Below, piece by piece: positions 55,278-64,000 of a DNA stretch of 64,000 nucleotides. A program made the position numbers and the translations under genes. The notes under the pieces were generated by a model, which did no database searches, was not told the origin of the DNA, and saw only the letters and a program-made list of their open reading frames with translations. The stretch is from Crossiella sp. CA-258035 (GTDB lineage: Bacteria > Actinomycetota > Actinomycetes > Mycobacteriales > Pseudonocardiaceae), in assembly GCF_030064675.1 (NCBI RefSeq), contig NZ_CP116413.1, forward strand, positions 6,914,001 through 6,978,000, in the 5' to 3' direction. Numbering within the stretch: position 1 is the first letter of the stretch; every line of letters starts with the position of its first letter.

Positions 55278-56516
55278 ATGCCGAACCCGACGACGCACAC
55301 CGACGCCACCCCGCGCAGCCTGCCCACCGACCGCGACGCCGGTCCCTTCGTGCCGCCCAGCCACCTCACCCGGATGCGCGAGACCCGCCCGGTCAGCCCG
55401 CTGGTCTTCCCCGACGGGCACGAGGGCTGGATCGTCACCGGCTACGACGAGGTCCGCCAGGTCATGGCCGACACCCGGTTCAGCTCCCGGCAGGACCTCG
55501 GCGTCGTGCACGAGCCGTACGTGGTCCCCGGCATGCCCGTGGTCACCGAGCCCTCGCCGCAGGTGCCGGGCCTGTTCATCGCGATGGACCCGCCGGACCA
55601 CACCCGGCTGCGGCGCAAGCTCACCGGCGCCTTCACCGTCAAACGCATGCGGCAGCTGGAAGAGCACATCAACGAGATCGTCGAACGGCAGCTGGACGAG
55701 CTGGCCCGGCTGACCCCGCCGGTGGACCTGGTCAAGGAGTTCGCACTGCCGGTGCCCTCGCTGGTGATCTGCGAACTGCTCGGCGTCCCCTACGCCGACC
55801 GCGCCGACTTCCAGGCCAACTCCACCAGGTTCCTGGACATGACCCTGACCATCGAGGAGAAGATGGCCGCCTACGGCGCCCTGGCCGGCTACCTCGCCGC
55901 CCTGGTCACCGGCAAACGCGCCGACCCAGGCGAGGACATCCTCTCCGACCTGGCCCGCCAGGAGGACCTGAGCATCGAGGAGCTGACCGGCATCGGCTTC
56001 CTGCTACTGCTCGCCGGCCACGAGACCACCGCGAACATGTTGGCACTGGGCACTTTCGCCCTCGTGGAACACCCCGACCAGCTGGCCGAGCTGCGCGCCA
56101 ACCCGGACCTGCTGCCCGGCGCCGTCGAGGAGCTCCTGCGCTACCTGTCCATCGCCGACATCTTCTACCGCTACGCCACCGAGGACCTCGAACTCGGCGG
56201 CGAGACCATCCCCCAGGGCGCCACCGTCGTGGTCTCCCTGCTCACCGCCAACCACGACCCCCACCGCTTCGACCACCCCGCCACCCTGGACATCCACCGC
56301 AACGCCCGCGGCCACCTGTCCTTCGGCCACGGCATCCACCAGTGCCTCGGCCAGCAACTGGCCCGCATCGAGATGCGCGCCGGCTTCGCGGGCCTGCTGC
56401 GCCGCTTCCCGACCCTCCAGCTCGCCATCCCGGCCGCCGAGGTGAAGCTGCGCACCAACATGCGGATCTACGGCGTGCACGAACTGCCGGTCACCTGGAC
56501 GGAAACAGCCCGGTAA
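55278..56516 (+). CDS. cytochrome P450
   Basis: 412 aa; the ATG at 55278 has GGAGG eight bases upstream. I-helix AGHETT, K-helix ExxR (EELLRY) and the heme loop FGHGIHQCLG (Cys356) are intact. Soluble bacterial class I type, like CYP105/107 family tailoring enzymes. Probably hydroxylates or epoxidises the cluster product. No ferredoxin gene nearby. Its 3' end overlaps the convergent oxidoreductase gene by 26 bases. Confidence 0.9.
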   Translation: MPNPTTHTDATPRSLPTDRDAGPFVPPSHLTRMRETRPVSPLVFPDGHEGWIVTGYDEVRQVMADTRFSSRQDLGVVHEPYVVPGMPVVTEPSPQVPGLFIAMDPPDHTRLRRKLTGAFTVKRMRQLEEHINEIVERQLDELARLTPPVDLVKEFALPVPSLVICELLGVPYADRADFQANSTRFLDMTLTIEEKMAAYGALAGYLAALVTGKRADPGEDILSDLARQEDLSIEELTGIGFLLLLAGHETTANMLALGTFALVEHPDQLAELRANPDLLPGAVEELLRYLSIADIFYRYATEDLELGGETIPQGATVVVSLLTANHDPHRFDHPATLDIHRNARGHLSFGHGIHQCLGQQLARIEMRAGFAGLLRRFPTLQLAIPAAEVKLRTNMRIYGVHELPVTWTETAR

Positions 56517-57543
56517 TGCCCTCCGCCACAGATCCGCCGTTGGTCGCGACGGCGGATCTGTTCGCTCCGGGCACGGTCAGCTCCGCCAGGCGACGGTAGG
56601 AGTCGAGCATGTCGGCGCGGTCGTAGGTGCTCATGGTCACCAGCACCTCGTCCGCCCCCGTCCGTTCCACCAACTCGCCCAGCGCAGCCGCCACCTCCGC
56701 CGCGGTGCCATGGATCTGCCCGCGCAGCGCCTCGTCCAGCAGCGTGCGTTCGCGGTCGGTCAGCTCCAGCGCCAGCACCTCCTCCGGCGAGCGCAGCGGC
56801 GGGAACTCGCCCCGGGTCCGGGAGTGCGCGGTGGACCACGCCTCGGGCAGCAACAGCCGCCGGGCCTGCTCCATAGTCTCGGCCACCGCGACCGTCGCGG
56901 CGACCACCACATACGGCGACTGCGCCCAGCCCGAGGGCCGAAAAGCGTTGCGGTACCGGGAAATCGCCTCGGTCGAGCGCGGTCCGCCGACAACCAGCGG
57001 CAGCCCGAACCCGGCCGCGATCTCCGCCCCCGCCCCGGTCGCCAGCAGGAACGGCGAGACCGCCATCCCCTCCCCCGGCCGGGCGTGCACACCGGGATGC
57101 GCCCGCTGGTCCCCGCTGAAGTACCCGAGCAGCTCACCCAACTGGTCGGCGAAGGCGTCCGCGGCCTCCTTGTCCTGTCCCAGAGCTCGCCGCACCCCGT
57201 TGGTGAACCCGACCGAACGCCCCAGCCCCATGTCGATCCGCCCCGGGTACAACGCCTCCAGCACCCCGAACTGCTCGGCCACCACCAACGGCCGGTGGTT
57301 GGGCAGCATCACCCCACCGGTGCCCACCCGGATCCGCTCGGTGGCCGCCGCCACCGCCGCGGCCAGCACCGTCGGCGCCGACCCGGCCAGCCCCGGCACA
57401 CTGTGGTGCTCGGAAACCCAGAACCGGTGATACCCCAGCTCCTCGGCCTGCCGCGCGAACCGCACGGTGTCCCGCAACGCCCGCGCGTCACTCTGGCCCT
57501 GCCTGGTGCTCGACCGGTCGAGCACGGAGAGTCGTACCGTCAC
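56491..57543 (-). CDS. LLM-class (luciferase-like) flavin oxidoreductase
   Basis: 350 aa from the GTG at 57543; the open frame extends upstream without coding character. VTVRLSVLDRSSTRQGQ, FWVSEHHSVPGLAGSAP and RIRVGTGGVMLPNHRPLVVAEQFG are the hallmarks of the MsnO8-like subgroup of F420/FMN-dependent monooxygenases. Substrate unknown. It could be an accessory tailoring enzyme of the cluster, but convergent orientation makes membership uncertain. Confidence 0.87.
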   Translation of the reverse strand: MTVRLSVLDRSSTRQGQSDARALRDTVRFARQAEELGYHRFWVSEHHSVPGLAGSAPTVLAAAVAAATERIRVGTGGVMLPNHRPLVVAEQFGVLEALYPGRIDMGLGRSVGFTNGVRRALGQDKEAADAFADQLGELLGYFSGDQRAHPGVHARPGEGMAVSPFLLATGAGAEIAAGFGLPLVVGGPRSTEAISRYRNAFRPSGWAQSPYVVVAATVAVAETMEQARRLLLPEAWSTAHSRTRGEFPPLRSPEEVLALELTDRERTLLDEALRGQIHGTAAEVAAALGELVERTGADEVLVTMSTYDRADMLDSYRRLAELTVPGANRSAVATNGGSVAEGITGLFPSR

Positions 57544-57586
57544 ACCAGGGACAACGCGGGCGGCGCGGGGAGATTCCCATTGGTGG

Positions 57587-58531
57587 TCAAGGCCACCGGA
57601 AGCCTGCGAGCCGCTCTCGGTCCACCGCCTCGATCCGCAAGGCCACGAGATCACCGGTGCGGGACGGCCGAGGGATCTCGATCCACTCGACACCGCCGAA
57701 CTCAGTGAATACGCGGGGCATCGCTCGCAGGTAGCGACATTCGAAGCCAACGGAGTACGGGGTCATGTTGCCACCGAGGTCACGGCCGTGCAGGTACACG
57801 CCGTCGAGGTCGACGCCGCGCCGCACCAAGTGGTCCAGAGCCACTCGGGCGGCGCGAGCCAAGGGACTCTCCGGCGACCAACGGTAGTCAAGGAATCGAT
57901 CTTGGGCAGCATCGGTAGAACCTCGGCCCGCCAACGCCGTCTGTTCCATTCGGATGGCGCCATCCCTGGACAGCGCTATGAGCCCTAATCGGATGCCGAA
58001 CGGGATCCGGCGGGCGATCCCGGCGAAGCACGGAAGCATCGCGCGTTCCGGATCGTCGAGCTCAGGCGGTTCCGCCCGGCGTCGTCGGTATGCGGCCTGT
58101 CTGCACGGGTTGGAGCAGTACTCGCGCGGCCTGCCACGCGGCTCCACCATGTCGAGTTTGGACTCGCCGCAATGAGCGCAGGGCCGGGTGCGATCCACCT
58201 TGAGCCGCCTGCCGATTTCGCGGACCGCTGCGGAGCTGTGCCAGTCCAGGTCAGCCGGTGACAGACCCACTTCGCTGAGGTATTCACGCAGCCGAATCCG
58301 CCCGGTGTAAAGCGTGCAGCGCACATCACCGACGTAGTCGTATCTACCGAAGAACGCGGACAGCTTCAGCTTCAGCAATCGGGCCAACGCGGCCACTGGA
58401 ACCTCGAACGCCTCGTGCAGGACGAGAAACTCCGCCATGCACTTGTCGTCCAGTTGGGCGAGCGCCTGGCCGAGCACATCGCTGTCTCCAGAGTGGAGAG
58501 CGGCTTTGGCGGTGGGATCGTGCACCATCAC
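57587..58531 (-). CDS. unrecognised protein with central zinc cluster
   Basis: 314 aa from GTG 58531, five bases after GAGAGGG and overlapping the previous stop (GTGA). A Cys motif near residue 117 (CAHCG ... REYCSNPCRQAAYRRRR) resembles a treble-clef or ribbon near a basic helix, so nucleic-acid binding is plausible. The C-terminal half (LARAARVALDHLVRRGVDLDGVYLHG) looks like a separate domain. Coupled to a small membrane protein. Function unknown; the pair has no clear tie to neighbours. Confidence 0.7.
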   Translation of the reverse strand: MMVHDPTAKAALHSGDSDVLGQALAQLDDKCMAEFLVLHEAFEVPVAALARLLKLKLSAFFGRYDYVGDVRCTLYTGRIRLREYLSEVGLSPADLDWHSSAAVREIGRRLKVDRTRPCAHCGESKLDMVEPRGRPREYCSNPCRQAAYRRRRAEPPELDDPERAMLPCFAGIARRIPFGIRLGLIALSRDGAIRMEQTALAGRGSTDAAQDRFLDYRWSPESPLARAARVALDHLVRRGVDLDGVYLHGRDLGGNMTPYSVGFECRYLRAMPRVFTEFGGVEWIEIPRPSRTGDLVALRIEAVDRERLAGFRWP

Positions 58532-58743
58532 CCGAGCCCTCTCGTGGTCAGCCGGAGTCGGCCGATCCGGCCCAGGACACCCGGGAGCGCGCCGAGCACG
58601 GCAGCGAGATCGCACGGCTTGGCCCGGTTGATCGCGGTGGTGGAGATGACGCGGATGGTGCGCAGCGCGTACACGTTGGTCGCACACCACGCGCCCACCC
58701 CGAAGCTGATCAGCAGGGCCGTGGCGTCCGTGATCGGGGGCAT
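58528..58743 (-). CDS. small membrane protein coupled to the zinc-cluster gene
   Basis: 71 aa; ATG with AGGAGA seven bases upstream. One hydrophobic segment (ATALLISFGVGAWCATNVYAL) then a basic tail. Its stop overlaps the next start. Function unknown. Confidence 0.65.
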   Translation of the reverse strand: MPPITDATALLISFGVGAWCATNVYALRTIRVISTTAINRAKPCDLAAVLGALPGVLGRIGRLRLTTRGLG

Positions 58744-58971
58744 CTGGGTCTCCTCATGCGAAAGGGCCTCCGTGTCGTAACACGAAGGCCCGGAAACGAG
58801 AAAAGGCCCGACTGGCGATCACCAGGGGCCTACAGGTACAGCTCTACCTGCGAGACCAGGTTAGCAGAGGGACGAGGGGCCAAAAACCCGGAACGCGACC
58901 GTCGCATATTGGCTGTTCAGGGCACTTATTGAAACGGCGACTGTTAACTTTCTGTTTCGTAACGCGCGCGC
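58744..58971. promoter_or_regulatory. intergenic region with small inverted repeats
   Basis: 228 bp upstream of the small membrane gene and downstream of the methyltransferase gene. Contains the perfect repeat CAGGTA-N6-TACCTG (58833-58850) and a repeated AAGGCCCG-like word (58783 and 58803 regions). These may be an operator or a weak terminator; nothing else seen. Confidence 0.4.
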
Positions 58972-60099
58972 TCACTTCGGCCCGAAGCGCACCCAGTCCG
59001 GTCCCCCGCCCTCCAGGTTCGCGCCCTTCTCGATCACCGCGAGGTTGTGGTGGAAGTGCAGGCTCCTGATCTGCTGGTCCGTCGGCGCGGCGCGGCGGCC
59101 GCCGGGCAGGATCTCCTCGTGGTTGAGGCCGTCGACCAGCGACTTCAGGAAGCCGAGGCTGGTGTGCGGCGCGTCGAGCTCCGCGCTGGTGCCGCCGAAA
59201 CGGGGCCAGTAGGAGGTTTGCAGGTCCTCGATGGCGTAGTAGCCGCCGTCGCGGAGGTGCGGGAACAGCGTGTGGAAGGTGGTCAGCACGTCCTCGACGC
59301 GGTGGCTGCCGTCGTCGATCACGATGTCCGGCCGGCCGGTCCTGGCCACCACCGCCAACAGCGCCTCGGGGTCGGACTGGTCGGCGCGCAGGGTGTGGAT
59401 GCGTTGGCGCGCATGGGGAGTCTTGTCGTACACGTCCACGCCGTAGATGGTGGCGCGCGGGAAGTAGTGCTTCCACATGCGCAGCGAACAACCGCCCGCG
59501 GCGGGGTCGGCGAAGCCTCCGATGCCGATCTCCAGCACGGTCAGCGGGCGGTCGCGCAGCGGCTCGAAGTAGCGCGGGTAGTGCTGGGTGTAGCGGTGGA
59601 TGCCCCACTTGTCCGACTCGTAGCGGCTGGCCAGCTCGGTCAGCGTGACCTCGTCGCGATGGTCCATTGTGGACAGGAGGCGCTGGGTGGCGGCGAACCA
59701 GACCGGCGGGCGGCGGAAGGAGGCGATGTCGCCAGAGTCGCGCAGTTCCACCTGGCGGGTGGCCGGACCGGCCGCGCCGCGGGGGCCGAGGAGCTGGCGG
59801 ATCACTTCCCCGAGCTGCTGGCGGATGGTGGCGTGCGGGGTCGCGGACCGGCCCGTGGCGTGGGTGGCGCCGGAGCCGGTGACCGTGACCAGGCAGGCGG
59901 TGGTCGTGTCGCGGTGGCCGAACACGAGCTGGAGCTCGATCTCCGTGCCGGGGTGCAGGCGTGGTGGGTCGAGGCGGAAGGCGATCTCGTCGGTGGCGAT
60001 CTCGGCGCAGCGGCCGGGGCCGATGTCATCGATGAGCTCGGTGAGGTCGTCCGGATGGCCGCCCGCGGCCGCGGCGAGTCGCATGACGTCGGTACGCAT
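58972..60099 (-). CDS. MycE-like SAM-dependent O-methyltransferase
   Basis: 375 aa; ATG after GGGGGGA. A separate N-terminal domain (about 1-150) is followed by LASRYESDKWGIHRYTQHYPRYFEPL, the SAM motif VLEIGIGGFADPAAGG and an Asp/His metal site region (IVIDDGSHRVEDVLTTFHTLFPHL). This is the two-domain layout of MycE, the Mg-dependent sugar 2''-O-methyltransferase of macrolide biosynthesis. No sugar or glycosyltransferase genes are nearby, so the acceptor is unknown. Divergent from the ABC transporter. Confidence 0.82.
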   Translation of the reverse strand: MRTDVMRLAAAAGGHPDDLTELIDDIGPGRCAEIATDEIAFRLDPPRLHPGTEIELQLVFGHRDTTTACLVTVTGSGATHATGRSATPHATIRQQLGEVIRQLLGPRGAAGPATRQVELRDSGDIASFRRPPVWFAATQRLLSTMDHRDEVTLTELASRYESDKWGIHRYTQHYPRYFEPLRDRPLTVLEIGIGGFADPAAGGCSLRMWKHYFPRATIYGVDVYDKTPHARQRIHTLRADQSDPEALLAVVARTGRPDIVIDDGSHRVEDVLTTFHTLFPHLRDGGYYAIEDLQTSYWPRFGGTSAELDAPHTSLGFLKSLVDGLNHEEILPGGRRAAPTDQQIRSLHFHHNLAVIEKGANLEGGGPDWVRFGPK

Positions 60100-60209
60100 C
60101 TGTGTCCCCCCTGGATCACGTGGTGTGCCGCCCAGTTCTAGCAGGCTCGTTTCCCGGTAACCGCGCGGCGACCGTGCGTACCATGGCCTGGTAGTCAGGG
60201 GGGAAAACT

Positions 60210-61136
60210 ATGTCTGAACACGTGATTCTCACGGAGAAACTGACCAAGCGATATCCGGGCGGGCAGACCGCCGTCGTCGATCTGGACCTGCGGGTGCGCC
60301 GCGGTGAGGTGTACGGGTTCCTCGGCCGCAACGGCGCGGGCAAGACCACCACCATGCGCATGCTGATGGGACTCATCCGGCCCACCGCCGGGCACGCGTC
60401 CGTGCTCGGCGAGGCGCCGGGAAATCCGCGCGGACTGGCCGGAATCGGCGCGCTGATCGAGTATCCGGCCTTCTACCCGCACCTGTCCGGCCGGGACAAC
60501 CTGCGGGTGTTCGCCCGGTCCTGCGGCATGTCCGACTCCCGCGTGGAGCGGGCGCTCGCCCAGGTCGAGCTGACCGAGCGGGGCGGTGACCGGTTCCGCG
60601 CCTACTCGCAGGACATGAAGCAGCGACTGGGCATCGCGTTGGCGCTGCTGAAGGACTGCGAGCTGCTGATCCTGGACGAGCCGACCAACGGCATGGACCC
60701 GTCGGGCATGGCCGCCATGCGGGACCTGATCCGTTCGCTCGGCTCGGCCGGGCGGACGGTGCTGCTGTCGAGTCATCTGCTCGGCGAGGTGGAGCAGGTG
60801 TGCGACCGGGTGGGCGTGATCCAGCAGGGGCGGTTGATCGCCGAGGGCAGTGTCGCCGAGCTGACCTCCTCGCTGGACGCGGGGCGGCTGGTGATCACGG
60901 CGAGTCCCCGGCAGCGCGCGGCCGAGGTGCTGCGGCGGCATCCCTCGGTCCGCTCCGTCCGGCAGGAGGGGGAGGACCTGCTGGTCAGCGCGCCGGTGGA
61001 GGTCATCGGCGCGCTGAACCGGGAGCTGGTGCTGGCGGAGGTGACCGTGACCCACCTGCGTGCGGTGCGCCATTCGCTGGAAGAGGTCTTCCTGGAGCTC
61101 ACCGTGGACGAGGAGCCGGCGGGGGTGCCGTCATGA
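60210..61136 (+). CDS. ABC transporter ATP-binding protein
   Basis: 308 aa; ATG after GGGGGGAAAACT. Walker A GRNGAGKTTT, signature-like YSQDMKQRLGIALAL (degenerate LSGGQ, as in this export subfamily) and Walker B LLILDEPTNGMDP. DrrA/CcmA-type exporter subunit. Overlaps the permease gene by four bases. Confidence 0.9.
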   Translation: MSEHVILTEKLTKRYPGGQTAVVDLDLRVRRGEVYGFLGRNGAGKTTTMRMLMGLIRPTAGHASVLGEAPGNPRGLAGIGALIEYPAFYPHLSGRDNLRVFARSCGMSDSRVERALAQVELTERGGDRFRAYSQDMKQRLGIALALLKDCELLILDEPTNGMDPSGMAAMRDLIRSLGSAGRTVLLSSHLLGEVEQVCDRVGVIQQGRLIAEGSVAELTSSLDAGRLVITASPRQRAAEVLRRHPSVRSVRQEGEDLLVSAPVEVIGALNRELVLAEVTVTHLRAVRHSLEEVFLELTVDEEPAGVPS

Positions 61137-61993
61137 CCGCCGCGCTGCGCTCGGAACTGCTCGCCATCCGCAAGCGCCCGGCCGCCTGGCTGCTCGGCGC
61201 CTGCTGGCTGGCGCAGACCCTGCTGTTCACCTTCACCGTGCCCTACATCGTCTACCGCGCCCAGTCCGGCAGCGCGGCGGCGAACCCGGAGCAGGCCGGC
61301 GCGATGCTGCGCAACCTGCTGCCGGAAAGCCTGGTGGCCAACACGCTCATGTCGTTCCCGATGTTCGGCGGCGCGATCATGGTGATCCTGGGCGCGGTGC
61401 TGATGGGCGGGGAGTACCGGTGGAGCACGTGGGGTCCGCTGTTCACCCAGGGGCCCGGCCGGATGGCGGTGCTGCTGGCGAAGTTCCTCACCATGGCGCT
61501 GGCCGTGCTGGGCATCGTGCTGGCCACCTTCGCGTTCAGCTCGGTGCTGCGCCTGGTCGTGGCCGGGGTGGAGGGCGGGCCGGTGGTCTTCCCCGATCCG
61601 CTCACCGTGCTCGCCGGGATCGGCGCCTGCTGGCTGCTCGGCCTGGCCTGCGCGACGCTCGGCTTCTTCCTCGCCTCGGCCTTCCGCAGCACCGGCACCG
61701 GCCTGGCCGTCGGGCTGGTGTGGTTGCTGGCACTGGAGAACGCGGTCAACGGGCTGACCTTCGCGCTGCCCGCGGTCAAGGCGGTGCAGACCCTGCTGAT
61801 CGGGCCGAGCGGCGGCGCGATCGCGGCGGAACTGGGCGCACGGCCACAGGGTTCGAGCGGCGGCGTGGCGATGTTGGTGGTCGATGTGACCAGCGTGCCG
61901 GTCGCGGTGCTGGTGCTCCTCGGCTACGTGCTGGTCTTCCTCGGGCTCAGCCTGCGGCTGGCCCGTGGCCGGGACATCCAGGGAGCCGGTTAG
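61133..61993 (+). CDS. ABC transporter permease (ABC-2 type)
   Basis: 286 aa; about six membrane helices. The start overlaps the ATPase stop (ATGA), so the two form one exporter. Substrate unknown. Confidence 0.88.
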   Translation: MTAALRSELLAIRKRPAAWLLGACWLAQTLLFTFTVPYIVYRAQSGSAAANPEQAGAMLRNLLPESLVANTLMSFPMFGGAIMVILGAVLMGGEYRWSTWGPLFTQGPGRMAVLLAKFLTMALAVLGIVLATFAFSSVLRLVVAGVEGGPVVFPDPLTVLAGIGACWLLGLACATLGFFLASAFRSTGTGLAVGLVWLLALENAVNGLTFALPAVKAVQTLLIGPSGGAIAAELGARPQGSSGGVAMLVVDVTSVPVAVLVLLGYVLVFLGLSLRLARGRDIQGAG

Positions 61994-62081
61994 TCAGGCC
62001 ACAGCCACGATCGTGGTTGAACCGGCCCGGGGTGGGCACCCTGCTGCTCGTACAGCCGCTGTCTAGCAGGGGAGCTGACGT

Positions 62082-62267
62082 ATGAGTACCGGAGACAAGA
62101 TCGACGCCAAGGCCGACCAGGTCAAGGGCAAGGTCAAGGAAGCGGCCGGCCGCGCCACCGATGACGAGGGCATGGAGGCCGAGGGTCGTGGTGACCAGGC
62201 CAAGGGCGACCTGAAGCAGGGCGTGGAGAAGGCGAAGGACGCGGTCAAGAACATCGTCAAGGACTGA
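62082..62267 (+). CDS. CsbD-family stress protein
   Basis: 61 aa, hydrophilic and Lys/Glu/Asp-rich: DKIDAKADQVKGKVKEAAG is the family signature. Typically induced by general stress in Bacillus and actinobacteria; molecular role unknown. Stand-alone gene. Confidence 0.88.
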   Translation: MSTGDKIDAKADQVKGKVKEAAGRATDDEGMEAEGRGDQAKGDLKQGVEKAKDAVKNIVKD

Positions 62268-62280
62268 CCGGTCCGGCTCG

Positions 62281-62310
62281 GCGGCGGGTGAGGCCCTCAT
62301 CACCCGCCGC
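62281..62310. terminator. bidirectional terminator between csbD-like gene and regulator
   Basis: A perfect 11-bp stem (62281-62291 with 62300-62310) and 8-nt loop in the short gap between convergent genes. Confidence 0.7.
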
Positions 62311-62316
62311 GCCGGG

Positions 62317-62940
62317 TCAGATCATTCCGGCGCGCATCGCGTAGGCCACCGCGTGCGGCCGGTTCTTCAGCTTCAACCGCTGGGTGACACCGGAGATCAC
62401 GTTCTTCACGGTCCGCTCGGAGTAGCAGAGCCGGGTGGCGATCTCCGCGGTGTCCCAGCCGTCGGCCATCAACCGCAGCACGTCGACCTCGCGCGGACTC
62501 AGCCCCGCGGCGTTCATGCCCTTGGGCGCCAACAGTTCCCGTTGCAGCCGCTCCACGTGCTTGAGCAGCTCGCCGAGCATCACCGGCGGCAGCACCCCGC
62601 CGCCCGCCGCGGCCGCGCGCACACCGTGCACCAGCCGGTCGCCGGTGGCCGCCGCCCTGGGCAGCACCGCGACCACCCGGCATTCCACCGCCGCGAGCAG
62701 TTCGGACTCCTCTAACTGGTTCACCACCAGTACAACCGGTACGCCACCGTTGTTGGCCGCCCGGCGCAGCAGCGAGAGCAGTTCGGAGGTCAGCGCGTCG
62801 GCGACGACCACTCGGACGTCGGCGCGCGGTGACTGCAAGCCCTCCTCGACCACCATGTCGGCGCAGGCGCGCAGCGTGCCGGTGAGACCGGCGGCGGTGA
62901 GTGGATCTGGTGCGTAGACCGCGACGCGCATTGCTTCCAC
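62317..62940 (-). CDS. LuxR-type response-regulator-like transcription factor
   Basis: 207 aa; GTG 62940 six bases after GGGGAG. The C-terminal LuxR HTH (LSPREVDVLRLMADGWDTAEIATRL, then TVKNVISGVTQRLKL) is complete. The N-terminal receiver-like domain begins MRVAVYAPDPLTAAGLTGTL; the conserved phospho-acceptor Asp is not obvious (VVVADAL is the closest), so it may be an atypical, unphosphorylated receiver. No kinase gene adjacent. Targets unknown. Confidence 0.85.
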   Translation of the reverse strand: MEAMRVAVYAPDPLTAAGLTGTLRACADMVVEEGLQSPRADVRVVVADALTSELLSLLRRAANNGGVPVVLVVNQLEESELLAAVECRVVAVLPRAAATGDRLVHGVRAAAAGGGVLPPVMLGELLKHVERLQRELLAPKGMNAAGLSPREVDVLRLMADGWDTAEIATRLCYSERTVKNVISGVTQRLKLKNRPHAVAYAMRAGMI

Positions 62941-63148
62941 TGCGTTCTCCCCGTACGTGGTGGGTCAACGCCGCCAATCCTCACCCTGAGTGACGCAGGA
63001 GACATCGGCCACCTGACGGTGTCCACGCGGAAGTGGGTTGACCTGCGCTGACCGTGGTCTACAGGGGCAACTTCGCTGGTGCGCGAGGGCAACCTGCGGA
63101 TACCTGCGGTGGCCACCTGTGGACGACGTGCCTCGTCATCCGGCCGGG

Positions 63149-64000
63149 TCAGCCGGCGCGGCGGCGGAAGACCTCCCTGGCGATCTCCACCCGGCCGCGC
63201 ATGCCGAGCTTGCCCAGGATGTGCGAGATGTGGGTCTGCACGGTCCGCGGGGAGAGGAACAGTCCGGCGGCGATGCCGGGGGTGGACTGGCCGTCGGCGA
63301 CGAGCTCGGCGATGCGCAGTTCGGTGGGGGTCAGCGCGTCCCAGCCGGTCAGCTCACGGGCGGCGCGGCGGCCGCGCACGCCCCGGCGGACCCCGTGTTC
63401 GCGGAGCCTGCCCTCGGCGCGGCGGATGTCCCATTCGGCGCCGAACTCGCCGTAGCGGGTGACCGCCTCGTGCAGCGCGTCCCTGGCCTCGGCGTGCGCA
63501 CCGGTCGCGGCGAGCACGGTGGCCAGGTCCTCCAGGGCCGCGGCCAGCTCCACCGCGGGACCGGCGGCACGGTAGTGATCGACGGCGGCGCGCAGCGGCA
63601 CGGGGTCACCGTCGAGAAGTCCTTGGCAGCGCAGCACAGCCGCGGCGGCCCGGCCGGGTGCGGCCTCGGCGTCGGCCTCGGCGCGGCAGGCGGCCAGCGC
63701 GGCGCGGGCGGTGTCCGGCTCCTCGTTGGCCAGGGCGAGGCGGAGCAGATCGGGCAGCCACTGGTGGATCAGCGACATCTCGCCGGGCCGCCGGTCCAGC
63801 AGCGTGCCGGCCAGGGTGGTCATGGCCGCGCGCGGATCGCCGTCCTGTTCCAGCACCACGCTGCGCGCGGCGATGAGGAAGTCCTGGTTCTCCCGGTCGC
63901 CGATGGTGCTGACCGGCAGGGCGGCGCCGTCGCGCAGGTGCGCGCGGGCGGCTTCGCGGTGGTCCTGGCGGGCGGCGATCATCGCGGCCACCCCGTGCCA
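63149..64000 (-). CDS. LuxR-family (LAL-like) regulator, C-terminal part
   Basis: The reading is open to the right edge, so the N-terminus is missing; about 283 residues remain. The TPR-like middle (AALEDLATVLAATGAHAEARDALHEAV) and the terminal LuxR HTH (LTPTELRIAELVADGQSTPGIAAGL, then TVQTHISHILGKLGMRGRVEI) fit a large ATP-binding LuxR regulator. The ATPase part would lie outside the window. Confidence 0.85.
   Translation of the reverse strand, partial: WHGVAAMIAARQDHREAARAHLRDGAALPVSTIGDRENQDFLIAARSVVLEQDGDPRAAMTTLAGTLLDRRPGEMSLIHQWLPDLLRLALANEEPDTARAALAACRAEADAEAAPGRAAAAVLRCQGLLDGDPVPLRAAVDHYRAAGPAVELAAALEDLATVLAATGAHAEARDALHEAVTRYGEFGAEWDIRRAEGRLREHGVRRGVRGRRAARELTGWDALTPTELRIAELVADGQSTPGIAAGLFLSPRTVQTHISHILGKLGMRGRVEIAREVFRRRAG

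Overview
The window is high-GC DNA from an actinomycete. Evidence: almost every codon ends in G or C, many genes start with GTG and overlap by ATGA or GTGA, and there is an SsgA-family sporulation/division gene, a SigK/RskA-like sigma and anti-sigma pair, a CsbD-like stress protein and large LuxR regulators. A filamentous genus of the Pseudonocardiales is my best guess, but the sequence does not prove it.

Layout. (1) About 1-5.5 kb is core chromosome: the end of an rlmA-type rRNA methyltransferase gene, a secreted endonuclease/exonuclease/phosphatase-fold protein, tRNA-Val(CAC), a PGPGW membrane protein, sigK-rskA, an ssgB-like gene and a tRNA-Gly/Cys/Val(GAC) cluster. (2) About 5.5-31.75 kb looks like a genomic island inserted at the 3' end of tRNA-Val(GAC). 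A degenerate 51-bp copy of the tRNA end plus flank (42 of 51 positions identical, by eye) recurs at 31696-31746. No integrase is recognisable. Cargo: a decayed TPR gene; an operon of membrane and coiled-coil proteins with a Ycf46-like AAA+ ATPase and a CHAT-domain protease-like protein; a metacaspase-like peptidase tail to tail with that CHAT gene; a 56-aa basic/hydrophobic small protein and a 12-codon micro-ORF upstream of the caspase; several large unrecognised proteins; a second CHAT protein of 1290 aa behind a frameshifted partner; and a four-gene operon headed by an OmpA-like lipoprotein. I read it as a composite protease-based conflict or regulated-cell-death island. This is the best candidate for an undescribed system here.

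(3) About 31.8-34.3 kb is ordinary chromosome: a thioesterase-like pseudogene, an EamA transporter and a secreted SGNH hydrolase. (4) About 34.4-56.5 kb is a hybrid biosynthetic gene cluster. Discrete FAS-II-like enzymes (KR, ER, MaoC dehydratase, ACP, acyl-AMP ligase, FabF-type KS) probably build an acyl chain. A C-A-T NRPS with a threonine-like adenylation code then joins it to an amino acid. A KS-ACP-TE protein with no AT domain extends and releases it, and a P450 tailors it. The cluster also has an MFS exporter, a SET-domain protein, a Glu/Leu/Phe/Val dehydrogenase, a rifampin-phosphotransferase-like protein coupled to a large LuxR regulator, and a FolD homologue that lacks the catalytic Tyr and Lys.

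(5) About 56.5-64 kb holds an LLM flavin oxidoreductase, a two-gene unit (small membrane protein plus zinc-cluster protein), a MycE-like O-methyltransferase, an ABC exporter pair, a CsbD-like protein, a LuxR-type response regulator and the C-terminal part of a LuxR-family regulator running off the right edge.
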